Source of the DNA: Clostridium sp. AM22-11AC
Lineage (GTDB): Bacteria > Bacillota > Clostridia > Lachnospirales > Lachnospiraceae
DNA: 57,199 bases
NCBI RefSeq assembly: GCF_003473545.1
Contig: NZ_QUCM01000022.1
Span: forward strand, 1-57,199
Reading direction: 5' to 3'
Shown here: positions 1 to 7,423 of the stretch, in pieces
Layout of the letters: each line of letters begins with the position of its first letter
Position numbering within the stretch: the stretch's first letter is position 1
The notes under the pieces: generated by a model
What the model was told of the DNA's origin: nothing
Seen by the model: the letters and a program-made list of their open reading frames with translations, nothing else
The model's database searches: none
Made by a program: the position numbers and the translations under genes

Positions 1-29
1 CCCCTCAAGATTGAGGGGCAGGGGAGTTG

Positions 30-50
30 AATAGGCGAAGCCTATTTTTT
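30..50 (+). terminator. Rho-independent terminator of an upstream gene outside the window
   Basis: AATAGGC and GCCTATT form a 7-bp stem around a GAA loop, followed by a run of T on the plus strand. A second perfect dyad, CCCCTCAA/TTGAGGGG, lies at 1-18. The T-run direction says it ends a plus-strand gene that lies before the window. Nothing else is seen between 51 and 183. Confidence 0.7.
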
Positions 51-183
51 ATGTCAAGTACTGTGATCTGTCACTGAACTATAGACAAATGGTTATAACT
101 GTTATAGATATGATAGATAAGAAACAATCATTGATCGGTACATCTCGCATATCGTTTTACAGATTATTTATTACAATCATCTT

Positions 184-1113
184 TTAGATCATTTCCAGAA
201 ATGTACTGACTACCCGTGGCATATAGCGGCCCCGTTTATAATAAAAATTCACTTCCCGGAGAGCATCTTTATGATCCAGCTTGTAGTATACCAGGCCTTC
301 ATCGTCAGGAACATGGCGCACCAGGGTATCAGAACAGAAAGAGATCCCCATTCCATACCGGGACAGATTGTAGGCAGTGATCTGCTGGTCCAGCTCCAGT
401 TTTATTTTGGGGAGAACATGGGCATTATGGCAGATGCGGTCTGCCCGGGAGCGGGTATCATTTCCGGATTTTAAAAGTAAAAACGATTCATTTTGAAAAT
501 TTTCCAGGGGAACCGGCGGGATCCGGGAGTTTAGATGCCGGTTTTCTCTTATATCGGAAGCTGTAAGGGCATAATTTTTCATTTTTTCATTTACAGCCAG
601 GCGGATGGGCACAGCCAACAGCAGGTGTTCTTCACAGAAGAAACTTTTCTGGTAAACAGCCGGATCCATGTTTTTATTGTCAATGAGCAGATCTAAGGAG
701 CCGGAGAAAAGGCGGTCTGTCAGCTGGGAAGTGGTAGCTTCCACCAGATCGACCTGGACCTGGGGATATTGTTCTGTAAAGCGGGATAAAAGAGGCGGGA
801 GCACATAAGAGGCAAACAGATTAGTGCCGCCAATGGCAATGGTACCGCTTTTTAATTCTTTCATATCATTAATATAATTCTGAAATCCAGTTTCCACATC
901 CATGATGATCTCAATGGAACGTATGTATTCTTTTCCCAGTTCTGTCAGCTGGATATGATTGGAACTGCGGTCAAAAATAGGAAAGCCGATCTGTTTTTCT
1001 GCTTTTTTAACTGCAGCACTTAAGGAAGGCTGGCTGATAAAAAGATTTCGTGCAGCTTTGGAAAAACTCATTTCTTTGTAAACTTCATAAACATAGTGCA
1101 TTCCCTGGAACAT
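184..1113 (-). CDS. LysR family transcriptional regulator
   Basis: A 309-residue protein of normal LysR length. The N-terminal winged helix-turn-helix (about residues 16-40, with SFSKAARNLFISQPSLS) is typical of the family, and the rest fits a substrate-binding-like effector domain starting near residue 90. The start at 1113 is preceded on the minus strand by AGGAGG at a good distance. It is divergent from the aspartase gene with about 190 bp between, the usual arrangement for a LysR protein that controls its neighbour, so control of aspA is a reasonable inference. The effector cannot be told from sequence; dicarboxylates or amino acids would fit the neighbour. Confidence 0.88.
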   Translation of the reverse strand: MFQGMHYVYEVYKEMSFSKAARNLFISQPSLSAAVKKAEKQIGFPIFDRSSNHIQLTELGKEYIRSIEIIMDVETGFQNYINDMKELKSGTIAIGGTNLFASYVLPPLLSRFTEQYPQVQVDLVEATTSQLTDRLFSGSLDLLIDNKNMDPAVYQKSFFCEEHLLLAVPIRLAVNEKMKNYALTASDIRENRHLNSRIPPVPLENFQNESFLLLKSGNDTRSRADRICHNAHVLPKIKLELDQQITAYNLSRYGMGISFCSDTLVRHVPDDEGLVYYKLDHKDALREVNFYYKRGRYMPRVVSTFLEMI

Positions 1114-1154
1114 GGGAGTCCTCCTTGTCCTTGGTATTCATACAGATAATGTAT

Positions 1155-1172
1155 TATAGACATTTATCTATA
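1155..1172. promoter_or_regulatory. Palindromic candidate LysR operator
   Basis: TATAGA-N6-TCTATA is a perfect dyad in the divergent intergenic region between the LysR gene and aspA. Size and position fit a LysR-type binding site. It lies just upstream of a promoter-like pair facing aspA. Assignment is an inference. Confidence 0.45.
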
Positions 1173-1194
1173 AGAAGTATGAAATTATAAGTAT

Positions 1195-1223
1195 TTGAAA
1201 ATATTGTAGCCTGGATCTATAGT
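1195..1223 (+). promoter_or_regulatory. Candidate sigma-A promoter of aspA
   Basis: TTGAAA and TATAGT are separated by 17 bp, about 80 bp upstream of the aspartase start and downstream of the dyad at 1155-1172. Confidence 0.45.
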
Positions 1224-1301
1224 AGAGTCAAGAGGATGATTGCGTACAAAAGAACGAAAAAATGGTCACTGATGTACGTATGATAAATGTGGAGGAAAGA
1301 C

Positions 1302-2792
1302 ATGAGCGAGATCATGAATAATGGAATGAATGAAATAGGAAGTAATGGAATAAAAGGTAATGGAACAGAAGAGAAGAAATACCGCATAGAGCACGACTCT
1401 ATTGGAGAAAAGGAAGTACCTATTGATGCTTATTATGGGGTACAGACTCTGCGTGCCCATGAAAATTTCTATATTACAGGCTTAAAAATGCATCCGGAGC
1501 TGATCAAAAGTGTAGCCCAGATCAAAAAGGCAGCAGCTATTACCAATTTTGAGGTAGGAGAGCTGGATAAAAAGCGTGCTTCTGCTATTACACAGGCCTG
1601 CGATGAGATCATAGCAGGGAAGCTTCACGACCAGTTTATTGTTGACCCGATCCAGGGCGGTGCAGGAACTTCCCTGAATATGAACGCCAATGAGGTGATC
1701 GCAAACCGTGCCATTGAGATCTTAGGAGGCAAAAAGGGCGATTACAGCCTGGTAAATCCAAATGACCATGTAAACTTCGGCCAGTCTACCAACGATGTAT
1801 TCCCGTCCTGTGGCAAGATGGCAGCCTTAAAGCTGATCTCTAATGCTCAGGAGCAGTTAAAACGTCTGGAAAAGGCATTAATGGATAAGTCAAAGGAATT
1901 TGACGCTGTTATTAAAATGGGAAGGACCCAGCTTCAGGATGCAGTGCCCATCCGTTTAGGACAGGAATTTCATGCCTATGCATCTGCGATCCGCCGCGAT
2001 ATCAAGCGTTTTGACAATGCAAAAGAAGAGATCCGCTGCTTGAACTTAGGCGGAACTGCTATTGGAACCGGCTTGAACGCAGATGTACAGTATTTCCACA
2101 GAGTAGTTAAAAACATGTCCACATTGACAGGAGAAGAACTGGTGCAGTCCTATGACATGATCGATGCAACCCAGAACCTGGACAGCTATGCTTCTGTATC
2201 CGGTATCGTGAAAAACTGTGCAGTGAACCTTTCCAAGATGTGTAATGACCTGCGTCTTATGTCATCCGGCCCAAGGACCGGCTTTGGAGAGATCAATCTG
2301 CCTGCAAGACAGAACGGTTCTTCCATTATGCCAGGAAAGATCAATCCGGTTATCCCGGAGGTGGTAAACCAGGTTGCGTTTAACATTATAGGAAATGATA
2401 TGACCATTACTATGGCAGCAGAAGCAGGACAGCTGGAATTAAATGCCTTTGAGCCGATCATTTTCTATAACCTGTTTGAGTCTCTTGAAACACTGGCATC
2501 AGCCGTTAATACACTGGTAGATAACTGTATAGTGGGAATTACCGCAAATGAAGAACACTGCCGTAAGCAGGTGGAGAACAGTATCGGTGTTATTACTGCG
2601 ATCTGTCCTTATGTAGGATATGAGACAGCTGCCAATATTGCAAAAGAAGCGCTGCGCACCGGCAGACAGGTCCGTGATCTGATCCTGGAAAAGGGACTGA
2701 TGGATGAAAAACAGTTAAATACAGTATTAAATCCATACACCATGACAGAGCCGGGTATCCTTGGAAAGGACCCTATGGACCAGCTTCGTTAG
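1302..2792 (+). CDS. aspA: Aspartate ammonia-lyase (aspartase)
   Basis: Converts L-aspartate to fumarate and ammonia, in the cytoplasm. The protein has the fumarase/aspartase superfamily signature GSSIMPGKINP at about residues 339-349, which includes the catalytic SS loop, and the conserved GRTQLQDAVP and STNDVFPS regions. I chose the ATG at 1302 because GGAGG sits directly upstream; an in-frame ATG at 1287 lies before that site. The protein is 496 residues, longer than usual at the N-terminus: the first 25 or so residues are a low-complexity Asn/Gly/Met stretch before KYRIEHDSIGE, where most aspartases begin. Fumarase is the main alternative, but the sequence reads as aspartase. It is divergent from a LysR gene. 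Confidence 0.93.
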   Translation: MSEIMNNGMNEIGSNGIKGNGTEEKKYRIEHDSIGEKEVPIDAYYGVQTLRAHENFYITGLKMHPELIKSVAQIKKAAAITNFEVGELDKKRASAITQACDEIIAGKLHDQFIVDPIQGGAGTSLNMNANEVIANRAIEILGGKKGDYSLVNPNDHVNFGQSTNDVFPSCGKMAALKLISNAQEQLKRLEKALMDKSKEFDAVIKMGRTQLQDAVPIRLGQEFHAYASAIRRDIKRFDNAKEEIRCLNLGGTAIGTGLNADVQYFHRVVKNMSTLTGEELVQSYDMIDATQNLDSYASVSGIVKNCAVNLSKMCNDLRLMSSGPRTGFGEINLPARQNGSSIMPGKINPVIPEVVNQVAFNIIGNDMTITMAAEAGQLELNAFEPIIFYNLFESLETLASAVNTLVDNCIVGITANEEHCRKQVENSIGVITAICPYVGYETAANIAKEALRTGRQVRDLILEKGLMDEKQLNTVLNPYTMTEPGILGKDPMDQLR

Positions 2793-2841
2793 ATGATCAG
2801 AATAAAATTGGGACAAAAATACAAAAAAATTAAAAAAGTGC

Positions 2842-2870
2842 TTGACTAGAACTGGTATTATATGTATAAT
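2842..2870 (+). promoter_or_regulatory. Strong promoter of the tRNA-Gln cluster
   Basis: TTGACT, 17-bp spacer, and a perfect TATAAT. Initiation would fall near 2877, just ahead of the first tRNA. Confidence 0.8.
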
Positions 2871-2873
2871 AAT

Positions 2874-2901
2874 CTTCGCAGTCGCGATTGAGGCTGCGAA
2901 G
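2874..2901 (+). other. 8-bp hairpin in the tRNA precursor leader
   Basis: CTTCGCAG and CTGCGAAG form a perfect 8-bp stem between the promoter and the first tRNA-Gln. It would lie at the 5' end of the precursor transcript. Its role is unknown; RNA processing is a guess. Confidence 0.45.
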
Positions 2902-2910
2902 ACAAAATAA

Positions 2911-2983
2911 TGGGCTATCGCCAAATGGTAAGGCAACGGACTCTGACTCCGTCATTGTGAAGGTTCGAGTCCTTCTAGCCCAG
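2911..2983 (+). tRNA. tRNA-Gln (CTG), copy 1
   Basis: Cloverleaf by eye: acceptor TGGGCTA/TAGCCCA, anticodon stem ACGGA/TCCGT with loop CTCTGAC giving anticodon CTG, and a T arm with GGTTCGAGTCC. Discriminator G; CCA is not encoded. Differs from copies 2 and 3 only by G instead of A in the T loop. Confidence 0.95.
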
Positions 2984-3021
2984 CTAAAGCGCAAAGCGCT
3001 TTTAAAAACTTCCTATTATAA

Positions 3022-3094
3022 TGGGCTATCGCCAAATGGTAAGGCAACGGACTCTGACTCCGTCATTGTGAAGGTTCGAATCCTTCTAGCCCAG
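3022..3094 (+). tRNA. tRNA-Gln (CTG), copy 2
   Basis: Same cloverleaf and anticodon as copy 1; the T loop reads TTCGAAT. Identical to copy 3. Confidence 0.95.
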
Positions 3095-3132
3095 CTAAAG
3101 CGCAAAGCGCTTTTAAAAACTTCATATTATAA

Positions 3133-3205
3133 TGGGCTATCGCCAAATGGTAAGGCAACGGACTCTGACTCCGTCATTGTGAAGGTTCGAATCCTTCTAG
3201 CCCAG
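3133..3205 (+). tRNA. tRNA-Gln (CTG), copy 3
   Basis: Identical to copy 2, followed within 10 bp by a terminator, so the three copies form one transcription unit. Confidence 0.95.
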
Positions 3206-3211
3206 TTTGAG

Positions 3212-3253
3212 AGAGTCTTTGATTTCTGAGTTTTGGAAATGAAAGACTTTTTT
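3212..3253 (+). terminator. Terminator of the tRNA-Gln cluster
   Basis: AGTCTTT-g-ATTTC pairs with GAAAT-g-AAAGACT in one long stem with a central G/G mismatch, followed by six T. Confidence 0.8.
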
Positions 3254-3254
3254 G

Positions 3255-3283
3255 TTGCACCTGTAACCGCCCCGTGTTATACT
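3255..3283 (+). promoter_or_regulatory. Promoter of the thioesterase/cvfB unit
   Basis: TTGCAC, 17-bp spacer, TATACT. Transcription would begin near 3290, which rules out upstream in-frame starts of the next gene before that point. Confidence 0.6.
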
Positions 3284-3357
3284 TGGGGAGAAAAGCGGTT
3301 ATCTATGATAACACATTTATAATAAGAAGAAACACTAAAAAGAAACAGAGGAAATGC

Positions 3358-4074
3358 ATGTATACATTTGACAGCAGGATCCGTTACAGTGAGACAGATG
3401 AGACCGGTGCGTTAAGTTTGCTGGGAGTTATCAATTATATGCAGGACTGCAGCACGTTTCAGTCAGAGGATATTGGCCTGGGAGTAGAATATCTGGAAAA
3501 AAAGAAGAGGGCGTGGCTGTTGTCTTCCTGGAGGATCGTTATTGACAGATATCCGGTCCTGGGAGAAAGGATAAAAATAGGAACCTGGGCTACTTCTTCT
3601 AAAGGAATTTACGGTTACCGTGATTTTGTACTTATGGACCAGGAAGGAAATTACCTGGTAAAGGCAGAGTCCGTCTGGTTTTTCTGTGACACGGAAAAGA
3701 TGATCCCGGTGCGTGTAATGCCGGAAGATGTAGAAGCCTACGGAGAAGGGGAAGCGCTGGATCTGGGAAAGGCACCAAGAAAGATCGCTGTTCCGGAAAA
3801 TTATGAAGAGGAAACACCGGTTACTATTGCAGTCCATCATTTAGATACCAACCACCATGTAAATAATGCCCAGTACGTAGATATTGCAAGGGAAGCAGTA
3901 ACCTGTACGAAAAAGGTAAAAGAGATCCGGGTGGATTATAAAAAGGCAGCTGTTTTAGGGGAAGTCCTTATACCAAGAGTGACGAAAACAGGGGAAGATG
4001 AGTGGACCATTGTGTTGGCCGGAGAAGATAAAGAGATCCGTGCGGTGGTCTGGCTTAAGTACGAAGAAGCATAA
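3358..4074 (+). CDS. Acyl-ACP thioesterase (FatA/FatB-like, hotdog fold)
   Basis: Hydrolyses acyl-ACP to release free fatty acids, in the cytoplasm. The 238-residue protein has two hotdog halves: the N-terminal one contains YSETDETGALSLLGVINYMQD (about residues 10-30), and the C-terminal one contains DTNHHVNNAQY with N165 and H167 in the Asn-His arrangement expected of the catalytic site. Bacterial members are about this long. The ATG at 3358 has AGAGG just upstream and lies after the predicted transcription start. It shares a transcript with the downstream S1-domain gene, 15 bp away. Chain-length preference cannot be read from the sequence. Confidence 0.88.
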   Translation: MYTFDSRIRYSETDETGALSLLGVINYMQDCSTFQSEDIGLGVEYLEKKKRAWLLSSWRIVIDRYPVLGERIKIGTWATSSKGIYGYRDFVLMDQEGNYLVKAESVWFFCDTEKMIPVRVMPEDVEAYGEGEALDLGKAPRKIAVPENYEEETPVTIAVHHLDTNHHVNNAQYVDIAREAVTCTKKVKEIRVDYKKAAVLGEVLIPRVTKTGEDEWTIVLAGEDKEIRAVVWLKYEEA

Positions 4075-4089
4075 AAGGAGTATAAACAT

Positions 4090-4923
4090 ATGATAGAATT
4101 AGGAAAGACACAGGAATTAGAGATCGTGCGCACCAAAGAATTTGGCGTGTACTTAAGTGAGAAAGCAGGAGATGAAGCAGCAGTCCTTCTTCCTAAAAAG
4201 CAGGTTCCTGCAGGAGCAAAGATCGGAGATAAGATGACTGTATTTATTTACAAGGACTCTTCCGACCGTCTGATCGCAACCACAGGTACTCCAAAGTTGG
4301 AATTAGGCCAGTGTGCAGTTCTGGAAGTAAAGGATGTGGCAAAGATCGGTGCATTCCTTGACATGGGTCTGGAAAAAGACCTGCTCCTTCCATTTAAAGA
4401 GCAGACCCATCCGGTACGCAAGGGAGAAAAATGTCTGGTATGTCTCTATGCAGACAAGAGCCACAGACTGGCTGCAACCATGAAGGTCTACTCCCATATG
4501 AGTAATCAGTCTCCGTACAAGGCAGAAGACTGGGTAGAAGGTACTATTTATGAGATCAATGAAAATATTGGTGCTTTCGTTGCAGTTGATAATAAATATT
4601 ATGGTTTGATCCCTAAAAAAGAGATGTATGGAAAGTACCGCGAAGGAGATACTGTTAAGGCAAGAGTCATGAGAGTCCGCGAAGACGGAAAGTTAGACCT
4701 TTGTGTAAGAGAACGTTCCTATGTGCAGATGGGTTCTGACGCAGAACTGGTATTAAAGGTGATCGATGAATTTGACGGAGTTCTTCCTTTTAATGATAAG
4801 GCAAGACCGGAGACCATTTTAAGAGAATTCCATATGAGCAAGAACGCATTTAAGAGAGCCGTTGGACATCTCTTAAAAGAAGGCAAGATACGGATTACGG
4901 AAAAGACCATAGAAAGGGTATAA
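4090..4923 (+). CDS. CvfB/YitL-like S1 RNA-binding protein
   Basis: A 277-residue protein with several S1-type OB-fold repeats followed by a C-terminal winged helix (about residues 215-277), the domain order of CvfB. The clearest S1 unit is around residues 147-208 (VEGTIYEINENIGAFVAV to LCVRE). CvfB proteins bind RNA and affect virulence or stress gene expression in staphylococci; here only RNA binding is supported. A good ribosome site (AAGGAG) precedes the ATG. A terminator follows, so it probably ends the operon begun by the thioesterase. Confidence 0.85.
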   Translation: MIELGKTQELEIVRTKEFGVYLSEKAGDEAAVLLPKKQVPAGAKIGDKMTVFIYKDSSDRLIATTGTPKLELGQCAVLEVKDVAKIGAFLDMGLEKDLLLPFKEQTHPVRKGEKCLVCLYADKSHRLAATMKVYSHMSNQSPYKAEDWVEGTIYEINENIGAFVAVDNKYYGLIPKKEMYGKYREGDTVKARVMRVREDGKLDLCVRERSYVQMGSDAELVLKVIDEFDGVLPFNDKARPETILREFHMSKNAFKRAVGHLLKEGKIRITEKTIERV

Positions 4924-4979
4924 GAAGTACTCTTAAAATATTGCAGGAGAATATCCGCAGATATAAATATGGGTAGCAG

Positions 4980-5015
4980 AAAGACAGTTGTGTTTAGCAG
5001 CTGTCTTTTGTTTTT
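4980..5015 (+). terminator. Terminator after cvfB-like gene
   Basis: AAAGACAG and CTGTCTTT form an 8-bp stem followed by a T-rich tract. It lies only 22 bp before the next start codon, so it also sits in the leader of that gene and could act on read-through. Confidence 0.65.
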
Positions 5016-5036
5016 AGATAAGGAGGGAACATAAAA

Positions 5037-5885
5037 ATGCAGAAAATATGGAAAGATTACGGTGCCATCACCATAGGGACCATCCTCATTGGTCTGGCCA
5101 CCAAAAATATTTTTGATCCCGCCAGTATGGTAACAGGAGGCGTTTCCGGTATTGCCATTATTGGAAAGGAACTTAGGAACCTGCCTTTGTGGGTCACCAA
5201 TACGGTTTTAAATATCCCGCTGTTTTTGGCAGGTTTTAAGATCATGGGATGGAAATTTATTAAACGTACATTGTATGCAACAGTGTTACTGTCCGTTGCC
5301 TTTTATATCCTGCCGGAAGGTATGTATATAGAAGATGATCTGCTGCTGTCGGCTCTTTTTGGCGGTATCATCACAGGCGTTGGTACAGGTCTTGTACTGG
5401 CCGGAGGCTGCACTACAGGGGGAACAGATATGCTGGCCGCTCTGATCCGGGCAAAATTCCCCCATTATTCCGTTGCGCAGATCATGCAGGTATTAGACGG
5501 GCTGGTAGTAGTAGCCGGTGCAACCGTATTTGGGATCCGCGCTGCCCTTTATGCACTGATCGCTATTTTCTGTATGGGAAAAGTTGCAGATGGTCTTATT
5601 GAAGGAATGAAATTTTCCAAGCAGGTTTATATTATTTCAGATAAATATAAAGAAATTTCAGATGCCATCATGACCCGTATGGGAAGAGGCGTTACAGGTC
5701 TTGCGGCAAAAGGAATGTATTCAGATGAGACGAAAAATATGCTTTTTTGTGTAGTTTCCAGAAAAGAGATCGTGGAGATCAAAGAAATTGTATCAGAATA
5801 CGATCCGAAAGCATTTTTTATCGTCAGTGACGCCCGTGAAGTTTTTGGTGAGGGATTTATTGAAGATAAAAACCAATTAACATAA
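5037..5885 (+). CDS. YitT family membrane protein (DUF161 plus DUF2179)
   Basis: A 282-residue integral membrane protein. The first 200 residues hold about five hydrophobic helices with the glycine-rich GLVLAGGCTTGGTDMLAALI stretch typical of YitT. The last 80 residues, a soluble DUF2179-type domain, contain VYIISDKYKEISDAIM and GMYSDETKNMLFCVVSRKE. The family has no settled transport substrate. The ATG has a strong AAGGAGGG site. Single gene after a terminator; no partner gene suggests a pathway. Confidence 0.88.
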   Translation: MQKIWKDYGAITIGTILIGLATKNIFDPASMVTGGVSGIAIIGKELRNLPLWVTNTVLNIPLFLAGFKIMGWKFIKRTLYATVLLSVAFYILPEGMYIEDDLLLSALFGGIITGVGTGLVLAGGCTTGGTDMLAALIRAKFPHYSVAQIMQVLDGLVVVAGATVFGIRAALYALIAIFCMGKVADGLIEGMKFSKQVYIISDKYKEISDAIMTRMGRGVTGLAAKGMYSDETKNMLFCVVSRKEIVEIKEIVSEYDPKAFFIVSDAREVFGEGFIEDKNQLT

Positions 5886-5889
5886 TAAC

Positions 5890-5922
5890 CAAAGTTTTTG
5901 AGGCAAACGAAGGAAAACTTTG
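5890..5922. other. Long-loop dyad after yitT
   Basis: CAAAGTTTT and AAAACTTTG form a 9-bp stem a few bases after the stop codon, with a T-run about 15 bp further on. It may be a weak terminator. Confidence 0.35.
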
Positions 5923-6112
5923 ACAGATACAGCACTTTTTTAATTGAATATACATTTTAGCTAAATTCCAAATTTAGATTTTGTGGATTTACAGTATGGA
6001 ATAAAAATACGCTTTCCTGTATGATAGAGACAGTTGCAAAAGACCTATATGAACTTCCTAAAAAGCCTGTAAAAGGGCAGGAAGTACATCTATAAATCAG
6101 GAGGAAAATAGA

Positions 6113-7225
6113 ATGGCAAGTTTATCACTGAAGAATGTAACAAAGAAATATCCTAACGGATTTGTGGCTGTTAAGGACTTCAATCTGGAGATCGCTGACA
6201 AGGAATTCATCATCTTCGTAGGCCCTTCAGGATGCGGAAAGTCAACCACTCTTCGTATGATCGCAGGTCTGGAAGATATTTCATCCGGTGAACTGTATAT
6301 CGATGGAAAACTGGTAAATGACGTAGAGCCAAAAGACAGAGATATTGCAATGGTATTCCAGAACTACGCTCTGTATCCACATATGTCCGTATATGACAAC
6401 ATGGCATTCGGCCTGAAGTTAAGAAAGACACCAAAGGATGAGATCGATAAGAAAGTACATGACGCAGCTAAGATCCTGGATCTGGAGCATCTGTTAGACC
6501 GTAAGCCAAAGGCTTTATCCGGTGGTCAGAGACAGCGAGTTGCCATGGGACGTGCCATTGTCCGCAGCCCTAAAGTATTCCTGATGGATGAGCCTCTGTC
6601 AAACCTGGATGCAAAGTTAAGAGGCCAGATGCGTGTTGAGATCTCCAAATTACATCAGAGACTGGAAACAACCATCATCTACGTTACACATGACCAGACC
6701 GAGGCTATGACACTGGGTACCAGGATCGTTGTTATGAAGGATGGTGTTGTACAGCAGGTAGACAGCCCACAGAACTTATATGACAAGCCATGCAACAAGT
6801 TCGTTGCAGGATTTATCGGCGCACCTCAGATGAACATGATCGATGCCCAGGTAGCTAAGAACGGTTCTGATGTAACTTTAGCATTCGGCGGACATACATT
6901 AACTCTGCCAGAAGCAAAGGGCAAAGCACTGGAAGCAGCTGGTTATGTAGGCAAGGTAGTTACCCTTGGTATCCGTCCAGAAGATCTGCATGACGAAGAA
7001 GCATTCCTGGCAGCTAATCCAAAGAGTACCTTCCAGGTAGAGATCCGTGTATACGAAATGTTAGGTTCTGAAGTTCTTCTGTACTTTGATATTGACGAAG
7101 CTAACTTCACTGCAAAGGTTAACCCACGTACCACTGCAAGACCTGGCGATACCGTAAAACTGGCTATGGATCTGGATAAGGTTCACATCTTTGATAAAGA
7201 AACAGAAAGCGTTATCATTAATTAA
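6113..7225 (+). CDS. ugpC: ABC transporter ATPase, UgpC/MsmK type, for sugar uptake
   Basis: Energises CUT1-type carbohydrate importers at the cytoplasmic face. The 370-residue protein has Walker A GPSGCGKST (37-45), Q-loop Gln83, signature LSGGQ (135-139), Walker B ending LMDEP (D159/E160), the switch His193, and a C-terminal TOBE/MalK-type regulatory domain (about 235-370). No permease or binding protein is adjacent. In Firmicutes such orphan MsmX/UgpC ATPases are known to be shared by several sugar transporters encoded elsewhere, and that is the likely role. Codon use looks like that of a highly expressed gene. A terminator follows, and a CdaR-like regulator lies downstream. Confidence 0.93.
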   Translation: MASLSLKNVTKKYPNGFVAVKDFNLEIADKEFIIFVGPSGCGKSTTLRMIAGLEDISSGELYIDGKLVNDVEPKDRDIAMVFQNYALYPHMSVYDNMAFGLKLRKTPKDEIDKKVHDAAKILDLEHLLDRKPKALSGGQRQRVAMGRAIVRSPKVFLMDEPLSNLDAKLRGQMRVEISKLHQRLETTIIYVTHDQTEAMTLGTRIVVMKDGVVQQVDSPQNLYDKPCNKFVAGFIGAPQMNMIDAQVAKNGSDVTLAFGGHTLTLPEAKGKALEAAGYVGKVVTLGIRPEDLHDEEAFLAANPKSTFQVEIRVYEMLGSEVLLYFDIDEANFTAKVNPRTTARPGDTVKLAMDLDKVHIFDKETESVIIN

Positions 7226-7285
7226 TTATTAGCTAATATTCAGAGGAAATAGTGAAAATCCTCTGTAGAAAACGACAGTAAAAAA

Positions 7286-7319
7286 AGGCAGGAGAGTTTA
7301 CAACTCTCTTGCTTTTTTT
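7286..7319 (+). terminator. Terminator after ugpC
   Basis: GCAGGAGAGTT and AACTCTCTTGC form an 11-bp stem with a 3-nt loop, then seven T. Confidence 0.92.
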
Positions 7320-7423
7320 GTTATTTTGCATTAAAATATGAAAATAGGGAAAACAGTAACTCCACCATGATTTATCATGGCAATGTTCATAAATTTTCAA
7401 TAAGGCGAAAAGGAGAGAGTTGA

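Larger units (their letters stand above)
2911..3205 (+). repeat. Tandem 111-bp repeat carrying tRNA-Gln three times
   Basis: Three tRNA copies at an exact 111-bp period (2911, 3022, 3133). The spacers are nearly identical and contain an AAAGCGC-AAA-GCGCTTT hairpin (2986-3002 and 3097-3113). The last copy lacks this spacer and runs into a terminator. Confidence 0.9.

Noticed and set aside
2888..3229. A plus-strand ORF with three identical repeats of about 37 residues
   Set aside because: It is a reading of the three tandem tRNA-Gln genes and their spacers; no ribosome site, and the tRNA cloverleaves explain it.
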